The notes below the pieces were generated by a model, which was given only the letters and a program-made list of their open reading frames with translations, did not search any database and was not told the origin of the DNA. 64,000 bases of DNA from the NCBI RefSeq assembly GCF_014218275.1, contig NZ_AP023213.1, positions 2,582,001-2,646,000 of the forward strand. Direction: 5' to 3'. How positions within the stretch are numbered: the first letter of the stretch is position 1; each line of letters starts with the position of its first letter. Below, piece by piece: positions 1 to 8,264 of this stretch. Made by a program: the position numbers and the translations under genes. The DNA is from Citrifermentans bremense. GTDB lineage: Bacteria; Desulfobacterota; Desulfuromonadia; Geobacterales; Geobacteraceae.

Positions 1-1
1 C

Positions 2-178
2 GGCACTACTGTGGTAGTCATCGCGGGAGGGGGGCACGCCAGGGGTACCGGGGGGATTGCCGCGGAACTCGGGAATGGGATCTCTTACAAGATCGTCCTC
101 CCCCCCATTCCGCCGCTTGGGGAGAAAACCGTCACCGGCGCGGACGCCGATTACCTGCTGGTGGAGTCGCCTCTCTAG
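2..178 (+). CDS. C-terminal end of a ChaN-like (haem-binding uptake, Tiki superfamily) protein, partial
   Basis: An open frame enters from the left edge and stops with TAG at 176-178, giving the last 58 residues of a protein. It contains a hydrophobic strand followed by AGGGHARGTGG and a later strand KIVLPPIPP. The AG-x-GH-x-R segment followed by a Gly-rich turn resembles the C-terminal part of ChaN/DUF399 lipoproteins, which are linked to haem or iron uptake. The gene is convergent with the flagellar pair on the other strand and its stop lies inside the last codons of that pair. Only the tail is visible, so the family call is tentative. Confidence 0.45.
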   Translation, partial: GTTVVVIAGGGHARGTGGIAAELGNGISYKIVLPPIPPLGEKTVTGADADYLLVESPL

Positions 179-453
179 CGCTCCGGCAGAGCCTGGTCCA
201 GCGAGTAAAGCCAGGCGAGGAGCTCAGCCACCGCCTGGTACAACTCCGGGGGGATCTCGCTGTCCAGGTCGACCTGCATCAAAAGGTTCAAAAGCTCGGG
301 CGACTGGTGCACGTAGACCCCGTGCTCCTGGGCCAGCGAGAGTATCGCTTCGGCGGTGACACCGGTTCCCTTGGCGACGACCCTTGGCGCGCCGTCTTCG
401 CCGCTGTAGGCCATGGCCACCGCTCGCTTCATTTCGCTCGCGTCCTTACTCAT
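175..453 (-). CDS. FlhB C-terminal domain-like protein (YlqH/FhlB family)
   Basis: This 92-residue protein matches only the cytoplasmic C-terminal domain of the flagellar export gate protein FlhB. It shows the AVAMAYSG start, the PRVVAKGTG strand, the HGVYVHQSPELLNLLMQVD segment and the IPPELYQAVAELLAWLY helix typical of FlhB/YscU tails. It lacks the NPTH autocleavage motif and the membrane part. Stand-alone copies occur in many bacteria, usually next to a FliK-like gene, as here: its start overlaps the end of the FliK-like gene by 8 bases. It probably acts in substrate switching of flagellar export, but this is inferred from context. Confidence 0.85.
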   Translation of the reverse strand: MSKDASEMKRAVAMAYSGEDGAPRVVAKGTGVTAEAILSLAQEHGVYVHQSPELLNLLMQVDLDSEIPPELYQAVAELLAWLYSLDQALPER

Positions 454-1390
454 CTTTTGCCGCCAGCCTGGTCAGGTGCAGTCCGCACGACTCAAGCGCC
501 GCACGCAGTTCCGCACCCTCGTTTCGCATCAGCTCCGAGGAGCCGGGCCTGTTGCAGACGCAATCGACGGAGAGGCCTTCGGCCGAGAAACGAAGCGTCG
601 CCTTCACCCCGCCAAGCCGCGGCAGGTCGAGCGACAGGGTAGCCTCGATACCCTGCTCCCACCTCTCTTCGTCCCCCTCGCGGATGGCCAGTTCCATGTC
701 CTGGCCGGGCCAGGCCTCGCCGCGCCAGGCAAGCACCCCCGAGTTCAAAAGCTGCAGTTGCTCTTTGATAAGCGGCAGCGTCCTGCTGTCGGCAAAGTCG
801 GCCGCAGCGCTCTCTTTCCCGTCCCCCTCGCCTCCCTCCCCCTCTGCGGCACGGGAGAGTTTGCCCTGCGGCTCCTTCAGGAGTTCCTTGAGCTGCAGAG
901 CTCCGCCGGCCCACTGGGCCAGGTGGGACTCGTAGAAAAGACCTGACTGGGTCAGTGCGCTCTTCAGTCTGTCGGCCAGGTGCGCCGATGCCTGTTCCGG
1001 GAATTCCAGCAGCGGTTCCTGGGGGGGGAGCGGCTGCGCGTTCTTGACCACGTCGGCGAGCCACTTTCCCATCGAGCTCAGCTTCACCGACTCACCCACC
1101 TCCGGGCGCAGCACCTGGAAGGTGACGCGCGGGTCGGCGGTGAGGAAGGTCATCTCCAGGGTCTCCCCTGGCGCCACGTTCATGGGGATCTCGAGGTGGT
1201 ACAGTTCGCCCGCCACCCGCGCGATGTAGAGGCTGTTAGGGAGGTTGGAGATGATCTCGGCCTTCACCTGCTGGCCCGGATTCAGCTGCAGCTGCTGGCT
1301 TGCCCGGTGCTGGGCCTCCACGACGGGGGTGACTGCGGCCTTGGCCAGGATAGGCAAAACCTGTTTTTGGCTTTCGTCGTTGATGAACAT
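446..1390 (-). CDS. FliK-like flagellar hook-length control protein
   Basis: The protein has 314 residues from the chosen start. It resembles FliK-related proteins: a Gln-rich N-terminus, a beta-rich middle (GQQVKAEIISNLPNSLYIARV), the SGLFYESHLAQWAGG segment and a C-terminal domain ending near ESCGLHLTRL. FliK is a secreted ruler that sets hook length and triggers the export switch through FlhB, which fits the overlapping FlhB-like gene downstream. The start at 1390 is preferred because AGGA lies 7-10 bases upstream; an in-frame ATG at 1450 would add 20 residues but has no ribosome site. A sigma-54-like promoter lies just upstream. Confidence 0.75.
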   Translation of the reverse strand: MFINDESQKQVLPILAKAAVTPVVEAQHRASQQLQLNPGQQVKAEIISNLPNSLYIARVAGELYHLEIPMNVAPGETLEMTFLTADPRVTFQVLRPEVGESVKLSSMGKWLADVVKNAQPLPPQEPLLEFPEQASAHLADRLKSALTQSGLFYESHLAQWAGGALQLKELLKEPQGKLSRAAEGEGGEGDGKESAAADFADSRTLPLIKEQLQLLNSGVLAWRGEAWPGQDMELAIREGDEERWEQGIEATLSLDLPRLGGVKATLRFSAEGLSVDCVCNRPGSSELMRNEGAELRAALESCGLHLTRLAAKDE

Positions 1391-1474
1391 GTCCGGATCC
1401 TGTGGTGCTGGCGTCGCTATCTGGTCCGCGCGGGAAAAGGAGCCAACCATCTGAGACGGGCGTGAAAGTCATGG

Positions 1475-1490
1475 CGCAAGCGGCTTTCCC
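1475..1490 (-). promoter_or_regulatory. Possible sigma-54 promoter of the FliK-like/FlhB-like pair
   Basis: On the minus strand the sequence GGGAAAGCCGCTTGCG has GG and GC separated by 10 bases, the invariant -24/-12 spacing of sigma-54 promoters, and a perfect TTGC -12 box; the -24 box is weak. It lies about 85 bases before the preferred start of the FliK-like gene. Sigma-54 control of mid-class flagellar genes is common in related bacteria. Confidence 0.4.
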
Positions 1491-1654
1491 GATTCATAGC
1501 ACACTCTGCGGCCAATTAGTAGTGTAGAAATCCTATCTGCTGCGCCGCGGTTTCATCTCCTATTTTTTGCTGTAAGCTGCTAAACATATCTTGATCCGCA
1601 GCCGATAAGGAAGTAACGGTCAAATTTCACCTGTACTTCAGAGGCAGGTCACCG

Positions 1655-3976
1655 ATGAAACACGAACTGCGTATCCTGATAGTGGACGACTCCGCCGAAG
1701 ATGCCGCACTCATAGTGCGCCAGATACAGCGGGAATTCTCTGTAAGCTACGAGCGGGTTGAGACGCCTGAAGAGATGCAGGCAGCACTGGAGAACGGGGG
1801 ATGGCAAATCGTCATCTCTGACTACGTCATGCCGAAGTTCAGCGGGCTTGCGGCGCTGAAGCTCCTTCACGACCAGGGCATGGACCTCCCTTTCATCATG
1901 GTCTCCGGGCAGATGGGCGAGGACGCAGCCGTAGAGGCGATGCGCGCCGGCGCTCACGACTACCTGCTGAAGGACAGGCTCTCCAGGCTGACACCAGCCA
2001 TCAAACGTGAATTGAACGACTTTGTGGTTCGCCGCGAGCGAAGAATGGCGGAGGAGGCGCTCTCGGCAACGGAGGCGCGCTTCCATAGCCTGGTGGAACA
2101 GTCGCTCGTCGGTATCTTCATGCTGCAGGACGACATCTTCATCTACGTGAACCCGAAGTTCGGGGACATCTTCGACTACGAGCCGCAGCAGCTCATCGAA
2201 GCGAGGTCTCTACTGGAGCTGGTCGCGCCGGAGGACCAGATCAAGGTGATGACCCGGTTCCTGCGCCCTCTCATGGAAGGATGCGACAGCCTGCACTTCT
2301 TCTTCCGGGGCAAGCGCCGCGACGGGAGCCTGATCGATCTAGAGGTGAACGGCACCAGAACCTGGGTAAACGGCAGTGCCGCCATCATTGGGACCCTGCT
2401 CGACATAACCGAGCGCAAGCGCGCCGAAGCCGAGCTGAGCAAACTTTGGCGCGCCGTCGAGCAAAGCCCGGTGTCGGTGGTGATAACGGACCTCTTCGGC
2501 AGGATCGAGTACGTGAACCCGAAGTTCATCGAGGTCTCCGGCTACAGCGAAAATGAGCTGATCGGTAAAAACCCGAGCATCCTGAAATCTGGACTCACCG
2601 ACCCCAAGGTGTACGAGGAACTCTGGTCCACCATAACCTCGGGGCGGGAGTGGCACGGCGAGCTGCACAACAGGAAAAAGAACGGCGAGCTCTTCTGGGA
2701 GAGCGGGCACATCTCCGCCATCAAGAACTCCGAGGGGCAGGTCACCCATTTCGTAGGGGTCAAGGAGGATGTGACCGAGAGGAAACTCGCCATCGAACAC
2801 CTGAGGCAGGTACAGAAGATGGAGGCGATCGGGCAACTGGCGGGTGGCATAGCGCACGACTTCAACAACCTGCTCACCGTGATCAACGGCTACTCCACGC
2901 TCCTGGTGCGATCCATGGACCAAGGATCACAGGCGCACAAGGAGGCGGAACAGATACTGCGGGCGGGCGAGCGTGCCGCCGACCTTACCAGACAGCTTCT
3001 GAGCTTCAGCAGAAGGCAGGTACTGGAACCGAGGGTGCTCGACATCAACAAGCAGGTGAAAGCGGTGCAGAAGATGCTGCAACGCCTGATCGGGGAACAC
3101 ATAGGGCTCGTCACCTCGCTTTCCGAAGACACAGGGTTCGTGAGGATCGACCCGGGGCAGCTGGAACAGATTGTCATGAACCTGATCGTCAACGCGCGCG
3201 ACGCCTCCGAAATCGGAGGGGTGATCACCGTGGCCACGACCAATTTCGAGCTGGACCGCGAGTTCTCGCACCTGCACCCTGGGTCGCTTCCTGGAAGCTA
3301 CGTCAGGCTCAGCGTGGCGGACCAGGGACAAGGGATGTCCGAAGAGGTGAAGCAGCGGCTCTTCGAGCCTTTCTTCACCACCAAGGAGATGGGTCGCGGC
3401 ACCGGCCTCGGTCTCGCCACGGTGTACGGCATCGTCAAGCAAAGCGGAGGGTACATAGAGGTGGTCAGCGAACCGGGACAGGGAGCCTGCATCAACGTCT
3501 ACCTCCCCCGCGCCTCTGAGCCTCTCCCCGCGCCGGCTGCGCACCCGGCCGAAGAGGACATCGACTCCTCTTACTCGATACTGGTCGTCGAGGACGAGCC
3601 CGGGGTGCTCAACCTCGTGGTGCACACCCTGAGAATGCGGGGTTTCACCGTTTTCGCGGCAACGGACCCGGGACAGGGGATCGCGCTGTTCGAGGAGCAC
3701 TCGCAGGAGATCGACATGCTCCTCACCGACGTGGTGATGCCGTTCATGAGCGGGCCTGCCCTGGCGGAGCAGCTGATAGCCAGGAAGCGGGAACTGAAGG
3801 TGTTGTTCATGTCGGGGCACACGGACGACAGGGCCAACTTGGAGAAGATACTGGAAAAAGGGATGCAGTTCCTGCCAAAACCCTTTGCCGGCGACGCACT
3901 CATCAGAAAGGTGAGGGACACCCTGAAAGGGGGGGCGGCGCAGACGGCGTTAGAGATTTCAGGAGGTAGCAATTGA
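1655..3976 (+). CDS. Hybrid sensor histidine kinase (REC-PAS-PAS-HisKA-HATPase-REC)
   Basis: This 773-residue cytoplasmic protein has no membrane segment. An N-terminal receiver (residues 5-120, acceptor Asp in VISDYVMP) is followed by PAS domains near 140-255 and 270-385. A HisKA domain carries GGIAHDFNN near residue 400. The HATPase has the N-box NLIVNARDA and the G-box GTGLGLATVYG. A second receiver (about 648-765) has its Asp in LLTDVVMP. It therefore probably relays phosphate from an upstream partner. Its stop codon overlaps the start of an HD-GYP regulator (TTGA), so the two are translationally coupled and likely partners in one pathway. Confidence 0.93.
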   Translation: MKHELRILIVDDSAEDAALIVRQIQREFSVSYERVETPEEMQAALENGGWQIVISDYVMPKFSGLAALKLLHDQGMDLPFIMVSGQMGEDAAVEAMRAGAHDYLLKDRLSRLTPAIKRELNDFVVRRERRMAEEALSATEARFHSLVEQSLVGIFMLQDDIFIYVNPKFGDIFDYEPQQLIEARSLLELVAPEDQIKVMTRFLRPLMEGCDSLHFFFRGKRRDGSLIDLEVNGTRTWVNGSAAIIGTLLDITERKRAEAELSKLWRAVEQSPVSVVITDLFGRIEYVNPKFIEVSGYSENELIGKNPSILKSGLTDPKVYEELWSTITSGREWHGELHNRKKNGELFWESGHISAIKNSEGQVTHFVGVKEDVTERKLAIEHLRQVQKMEAIGQLAGGIAHDFNNLLTVINGYSTLLVRSMDQGSQAHKEAEQILRAGERAADLTRQLLSFSRRQVLEPRVLDINKQVKAVQKMLQRLIGEHIGLVTSLSEDTGFVRIDPGQLEQIVMNLIVNARDASEIGGVITVATTNFELDREFSHLHPGSLPGSYVRLSVADQGQGMSEEVKQRLFEPFFTTKEMGRGTGLGLATVYGIVKQSGGYIEVVSEPGQGACINVYLPRASEPLPAPAAHPAEEDIDSSYSILVVEDEPGVLNLVVHTLRMRGFTVFAATDPGQGIALFEEHSQEIDMLLTDVVMPFMSGPALAEQLIARKRELKVLFMSGHTDDRANLEKILEKGMQFLPKPFAGDALIRKVRDTLKGGAAQTALEISGGSN

Positions 3977-5016
3977 AAGGAAACATCTTGATCGCCGATG
4001 ACGAGGACATGATCAGGGAACTGATCAACATCACCCTGTCAAAGGAAGGGTTCACCTGCTTCCAGGCCGCTAGCGCCGAGGAGGGGTTGGAGATAATCAA
4101 CAAGCACAAGCTGGACCTGGCGCTTTTGGACATAATGATGCCCGGCCGCTCCGGGATCGACCTCCTGAAAGACATCAAGGAGGCCACCCCCGACACCACC
4201 GTGCTGATGATCACGGCGATGAACGACATGGATACCGCACTTTCCTGCATCCATTTCGGTGCCGAGGACTACATCACCAAGCCGTTCAACCTGGACCGTG
4301 TGCTCCTCACCGTGAAGAACACCCTGGAAAAGCGCAGGCTGGTGCTGGAGAACAAGGAATACCAGGCGAACCTGGAGCAGAAGGTAGCCGAGCAGACCGA
4401 GGTGATCCGCACCGTGATGGGGGAAATCAACCTCGCCTATGAACACACGCTGGTGGCGCTGATTAGGGCGCTGGACGCCAGGGAAAAGGAGGTAGGGTCT
4501 CACTCCGAGCGGGTGATGTCCTACGCCAAGCTCTTGGCACAAGCCGCGGGGATCAGCGAGGAAGATCGCATCATAATAGGCAAGGGCGCGCTCTTGCACG
4601 ACATCGGGAAGATCGGGGTCTCCGACAACATCCTGTTGAAGCCCGCGAAGTTGGACGACTCCGAGTGGGAGATCATGCGCCAGCATCCCAGCATCGGCTT
4701 CGACATCCTCTCCGGCATCCGGTATTTTTCCGGGGCCGCGGAACTGGTGCTGAACCACCACGAACGCTGGGACGGGAACGGTTACCCGGGGAAGCTGATG
4801 GAGGAGGCGATCCCCATCAGCGCGCGCATCTTCGCACTGGTGGACACCCTGGACGCCATGACTTCCGACAGGCCCTACAGAAAGGCGCTGACCTTCGATG
4901 CGGTGCTGGACGAGGTGACGCGCTGCCGCGGCAAGCAGTTCGACCCGAGGCTCGTCGACCTGTTCCTGAGCATCCCCAAGCAAGAATGGGAAAACGCGGC
5001 GGGCAAGAAACTGTAA
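3973..5016 (+). CDS. HD-GYP domain response regulator (cyclic-dinucleotide phosphodiesterase)
   Basis: The 347-residue protein joins a receiver domain (residues 1-120, acceptor Asp in LALLDIMMP) through a coiled coil to an HD-GYP domain. The HD pair is in LLHDIGKIG, followed by QHPSIG, the NHHERWDGNGYPG motif and the DAMTSDRPYRKAL segment, so the metal-binding set looks intact. HD-GYP proteins degrade cyclic di-GMP, and some act on cGAMP. The start is an unusual TTG at 3973-3975 inside the upstream stop (TTGA), supported by a perfect AGGAGG at 3961-3966. It is probably phosphorylated by the upstream hybrid kinase. Confidence 0.93.
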   Translation: MKGNILIADDEDMIRELINITLSKEGFTCFQAASAEEGLEIINKHKLDLALLDIMMPGRSGIDLLKDIKEATPDTTVLMITAMNDMDTALSCIHFGAEDYITKPFNLDRVLLTVKNTLEKRRLVLENKEYQANLEQKVAEQTEVIRTVMGEINLAYEHTLVALIRALDAREKEVGSHSERVMSYAKLLAQAAGISEEDRIIIGKGALLHDIGKIGVSDNILLKPAKLDDSEWEIMRQHPSIGFDILSGIRYFSGAAELVLNHHERWDGNGYPGKLMEEAIPISARIFALVDTLDAMTSDRPYRKALTFDAVLDEVTRCRGKQFDPRLVDLFLSIPKQEWENAAGKKL

Positions 5017-5053
5017 CGGCGCCCTGCCGCACCTTATGGCGACAGAAATAAAG

Positions 5054-5093
5054 AAAGCCGGAGCGAACCACGAGGCGGGTTCATTCCGGCTTT
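5054..5093. terminator. Bidirectional terminator between convergent genes
   Basis: AAAGCCGGAGCGAACC (5054-5069) pairs, with one imperfection, with the arm at 5078-5093 ending CCGGCTTT. The A-run on one side and T-run on the other suit both the HD-GYP gene from the left and the NtrC-type regulator from the right. Confidence 0.75.
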
Positions 5094-5135
5094 GTCTTTG
5101 TCTGGTACCCCGGTTTGCGGGACTGCGGCGGTGCC

Positions 5136-6584
5136 TTAGTCGGCGGCCCCGATACGGTAGCGCTCCAGCCTATCCCTCAGGGTGTTGCGGCTGATACCCA
5201 GGAGCTTCGCTGCAAAGACCTGGTTGTTGTTGCTCTTCTCCATGGCCATGTGGATCAGGGCCTTTTCCAGCCCCATGTTGACGCTCTCGTAGATCGCCCC
5301 CTTGTTCTTCTGGCAGATCCCGTCGAAGACGGGCTCGAGCATGCTCCAGAACACCTCGTAGTAATCGTCGCCGGCAGCTTCCAGGTCGACCTCCTTGAAG
5401 CCGGCCTTTGCGGTGAGGAAAGACTCAAAGTCCCCGGGGATCAGGATGTCGCCGCGGCAGAAAACCGTGGCGGAATTGATGACGTTCTTGAGCTCCCTGA
5501 TGTTGCCTTCCCAGGGATGGGTCATCAGCATAGCCATGGTTTCGGGCGCCACCGCCTTGATGTTCTTGCCGTACTTCTTGGAGAACTTCTTGACGAAGAG
5601 GTCGACCAGGAGAGGTATGTCCTCGGCTCGGTCCCGCAGGGGCGGCAGGAAGAAGTTCACCACCCGCAACCGGTAGTAAAGGTCCATCCTGAAGGTCTTT
5701 TCCTTCACGTTGGTGATGAGGCTCCTGTTGGTCGCGGCGATGACCCGGACGTCCACCTTGATGGTCTCGTTCCCCCCCACCCTCTCGAACTCCTGGTTCT
5801 CCAAGACGCGCAGGAACTTACCCTGGTTCGCCTGGCTCATCTCCCCTATCTCGTCCAGGAAAATGGTGCCGCCGTTGCACTGCTCGAACTTCCCGATCCT
5901 CCTGGAATGGGCATCGGTGAAGGCCCCCTTCTCATGCCCGAAAAGCTCGGACTCCAAGAGCGCCTCCGGAAGGGCGGCGCAGTTCACCGCCAGGAAGGGG
6001 CGGTTCTTTCTCCGGGAGTTGTTGTAGATGGCGCGGGCCAGGAGTTCCTTGCCGGTTCCCGACTCGCCCTGGATCAGCACCGTCGCATCGGAATCGGCCA
6101 CGGTCCCCACCATCTTCCAGATCTCGATCATCTCGGGGGAGGAACCTATCATCAGGTCCTCGGTGAGGTCCTCCTCGACCTGCGGGCGCTCGCGGGTGTA
6201 ACGCACCTTGCGGCTCAGGAGGTTGCACTCCAGGGCCTTCTTCACCGCACCCTTTAGCTTCGTCATGTCGAAGGGCTTGGTGACGTAGTCGAAGGCGCCG
6301 TACTTCATAGCCTCGATGGCGTTCTGGGTGGTCTTGTAGCCGGTAGCCATGATGACGGCGAGGCCCGGATCTATCTTCTTCGCTTCCTTTAAGACCTCGA
6401 TGCCCGACTTCTGCGGCAGGCTGATATCCATGATAGCCACATTGGGACGGTCGGAGATAACGCGCTTCAAGGCCCCTTCGCTGTCGCTTTCAAGCAGCAG
6501 CTCGTAATCCTCGCCGGCGAAGATGCTCTTTAACATGAGCAGGATGTCGTGATCGTCATCCAATATGAGCAGTTTTGCAGTCAT
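5136..6584 (-). CDS. Sigma-54-dependent NtrC-family response regulator
   Basis: The 482-residue protein has a receiver (residues 1-120, acceptor Asp in NVAIMDISLP), an AAA+ domain (about 145-380) and a Fis-type helix-turn-helix near the C-terminus (QVFAAKLLGISRNTL). Walker A is GESGTGKE and Walker B is GGTIFLDEIGE. The sigma-54 contact loop reads GAFTDA rather than the usual GAFTGA. It should activate RpoN-dependent promoters when phosphorylated, perhaps by the hybrid kinase in the convergent cluster next door. A good sigma-70 promoter precedes it. Its target genes cannot be read from the window. Confidence 0.93.
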   Translation of the reverse strand: MTAKLLILDDDHDILLMLKSIFAGEDYELLLESDSEGALKRVISDRPNVAIMDISLPQKSGIEVLKEAKKIDPGLAVIMATGYKTTQNAIEAMKYGAFDYVTKPFDMTKLKGAVKKALECNLLSRKVRYTRERPQVEEDLTEDLMIGSSPEMIEIWKMVGTVADSDATVLIQGESGTGKELLARAIYNNSRRKNRPFLAVNCAALPEALLESELFGHEKGAFTDAHSRRIGKFEQCNGGTIFLDEIGEMSQANQGKFLRVLENQEFERVGGNETIKVDVRVIAATNRSLITNVKEKTFRMDLYYRLRVVNFFLPPLRDRAEDIPLLVDLFVKKFSKKYGKNIKAVAPETMAMLMTHPWEGNIRELKNVINSATVFCRGDILIPGDFESFLTAKAGFKEVDLEAAGDDYYEVFWSMLEPVFDGICQKNKGAIYESVNMGLEKALIHMAMEKSNNNQVFAAKLLGISRNTLRDRLERYRIGAAD

Positions 6585-6603
6585 GGCTGTCCCCCGATGC
6601 GCT

Positions 6604-6631
6604 ATTATAATTCGCCTGAGGCTGTTGCCAA
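6604..6631 (-). promoter_or_regulatory. Sigma-70-type promoter of the NtrC-family regulator
   Basis: On the minus strand TTGGCA (6631-6626) and a perfect TATAAT (6609-6604) are separated by 16 bases. The expected transcription start is about 13 bases before the regulator's ATG at 6584, so the leader is very short. Confidence 0.6.
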
Positions 6632-6676
6632 GTCAGGCGCAACGAAATGACAGGAATTTTGGGGCAAGAACCAAAA

Positions 6677-6700
6677 GAACCGCCTGAAGCAAGCGGTTCT
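6677..6700 (-). terminator. Terminator of the small acidic protein gene
   Basis: AGAACCGC and GCGGTTCT form an 8-bp perfect stem with an 8-base loop. Read on the minus strand the stem runs into a short T stretch (TTCTTTTGG), about 35 bases past the stop codon of the gene ending at 6734. Confidence 0.6.
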
Positions 6701-6733
6701 CTCGTTTACATGATCAATGAACAGAGGTTGTCG

Positions 6734-6976
6734 CTACTCTTCCTCTTCGTAGTCGTCATCATGCCCGTCGAACTCTTCAGCGTCCTCGTCTTCTTCGTCA
6801 AACTCTTCTGCTACATAGTGATTGCGTTCGTCTTCTTCCTTTATGGCCTCGAAACGCGCCAGGATCGCCGGATTGGTGCAGTAACGGCCGTCCTTGCAGG
6901 TGCAGGTATCAAGGTCACACAGGTCGAAAAGTTGAATTTCACTGCATAGCCTCTTTGTTGCGGGTTGTGTTTCCAT
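6734..6976 (-). CDS. Small acidic cysteine-containing protein of unknown function
   Basis: This 80-residue protein has an N-terminal half with five cysteines (LCSEIQLFDLCDLDTCTC and later RYCTN), able to bind a metal. The C-terminal third is almost entirely Glu, Asp and Tyr (FDEEDEDAEEFDG, then DDDYEEEE). No known domain is recognised. It has its own terminator downstream, which supports a real gene. The acidic tail could bind a basic partner or metal ions; this is inference only. Confidence 0.65.
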   Translation of the reverse strand: METQPATKRLCSEIQLFDLCDLDTCTCKDGRYCTNPAILARFEAIKEEDERNHYVAEEFDEEDEDAEEFDGHDDDYEEEE

Positions 6977-7018
6977 CAGCTTACCTCTGAGAATTACTAA
7001 TTATTTACTATCGACTCA

Positions 7019-7053
7019 TCCCGGGACAACTTTAGCGAAAAGTTGTCCCGGGA
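7019..7053. terminator. Long perfect inverted repeat downstream of fbp
   Basis: TCCCGGGACAACTTT (7019-7033) and its exact reverse complement (7039-7053) form a 15-bp stem with a 5-base loop, 23 bases past the fbp stop. On the minus strand no T-run follows directly, so it may stabilise the transcript 3' end or be a weak terminator. Confidence 0.5.
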
Positions 7054-7075
7054 CGGACCATCTTACAACAAAGCG

Positions 7076-8056
7076 TTACCCGTTTACAAACGAACCTGCC
7101 ATGTTGACGTCTTGCTTGCCGCCGTTGACAAACGAGGTCGCGGTCTTCACGTCCTCTTTGCAGCCGATGTAGATCGGAGCCCTCTGGTCGAGCGATTCCG
7201 GCACGATGTCGAGGATGGGGATGCTGCCGTTGCTGGCCGCGCCGCCGGCATGCTCGATGATGAAAGCCATGGGGTTAAGTTCGAAAAGGATGCGCAGCTT
7301 GCCGTTGGGGGAGCCGCTCAGCGCCGGGTACATGAAGAGCCCCTTCCCCTTCATCAGGACCTGGTTTATGTCGGGAACGAAGCCGCCGGAGTAGCGGAGC
7401 TTGCACCCTTTCGCCTCCAGGTGGCGGATGAACTTCTCGTCGCCGGCGTTGTACTTGTTCCGGAGCCCGCCGGGGGCGTAGATGTTCCCCTCCGGAGCCA
7501 TCTTGATGTTCTCGCGGGTCAGGGTGAACTCCATCAGGTTGTTCATGGTGAACTCATGCACCCCGTCTCCAACGGTGTAGACCAGCGAGACCCTCGGCCC
7601 GTAGAGGATGTACATGGCGGCGACCTGGTTGCGGCCGGGCTGCAAGAGGTCGCAGCCGGCGTAGATGGAGACGATGGTCCCTACGGCGAGGTTCACGTCC
7701 ACCAGCGACGAGCCGTCGAGGGGATCATAGGCCACGGAATACAGGCCGTCGGCGCTCGCCTGGCACTGGTAGATCTCGTCCATCTCTTCCGAGGCGATAT
7801 TGCAGACCACGCCGGAGTGGATCAGGCGTTTGCGCATGATGCGGTCGGAGAGGACGTCGAGCGCGAGCTGCTCTTCGCCGTACAGGTTGGAGGTACCGGC
7901 GACACCGAGGTCACCGGTGCGCACTGCGTTGATGACGTACTTGCTGGCCTCGGCAATCTCGCACATGAGGTGGACGAGGTTGTCGCAAATGTTTTGGGCG
8001 CGCAGATGGCGGCGCAGATCTATTTGGAATTTGGACGTTCCCGGTGCATTAGGCAT
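7076..8056 (-). CDS. fbp: Class I fructose-1,6-bisphosphatase
   Basis: The 326-residue enzyme hydrolyses fructose 1,6-bisphosphate to fructose 6-phosphate in gluconeogenesis. The metal-binding motif YDPLDGSSLVDVN and following GTIVSIY are present, as are the IIEHAGGAASNG segment and the SLDQRAPIYIG end motif of class I enzymes. The last 28 residues are two 14-residue repeats (KEDVKTATSFVNG then KQDVNMAGSFVNG), an unusual tail. The start ATG is preceded by GGAGGGAG. It is monocistronic, with a likely promoter upstream and an inverted repeat downstream. Confidence 0.95.
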   Translation of the reverse strand: MPNAPGTSKFQIDLRRHLRAQNICDNLVHLMCEIAEASKYVINAVRTGDLGVAGTSNLYGEEQLALDVLSDRIMRKRLIHSGVVCNIASEEMDEIYQCQASADGLYSVAYDPLDGSSLVDVNLAVGTIVSIYAGCDLLQPGRNQVAAMYILYGPRVSLVYTVGDGVHEFTMNNLMEFTLTRENIKMAPEGNIYAPGGLRNKYNAGDEKFIRHLEAKGCKLRYSGGFVPDINQVLMKGKGLFMYPALSGSPNGKLRILFELNPMAFIIEHAGGAASNGSIPILDIVPESLDQRAPIYIGCKEDVKTATSFVNGGKQDVNMAGSFVNG

Positions 8057-8082
8057 ATCTCCCTCCAGATTAAATTAAAATT

Positions 8083-8109
8083 ATTTTACGGCCACGTAGA
8101 GTATGTCAA
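8083..8109 (-). promoter_or_regulatory. Likely promoter of fbp
   Basis: On the minus strand a perfect TTGACA (8109-8104) precedes TAAAAT (8088-8083) with a 15-base spacer, in an A/T-rich stretch; shifted -10 candidates give spacers of 17-18. The fbp ATG lies 27 bases downstream. Confidence 0.5.
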
Positions 8110-8264
8110 ATACCCATATAAATCAAGGAAAAAATGGCCGGGCAAGGAGGTTTAGGAGGCCCTTAAGTTATCATTAAACAAAGGAATCTGTCGCGATACT
8201 GTCTACTTTTTATCCTGCTTCGTCAAAGCATGAGCTGTGAGAGAAACCGCTCCGTCTGTGACTG

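Noticed and set aside
57..359. Plus-strand frame of 100 codons at the left edge
   Set aside because: It runs opposite the FlhB-like gene and out of frame with the ChaN-like end; the protein is low-complexity Pro/Ser/Arg.
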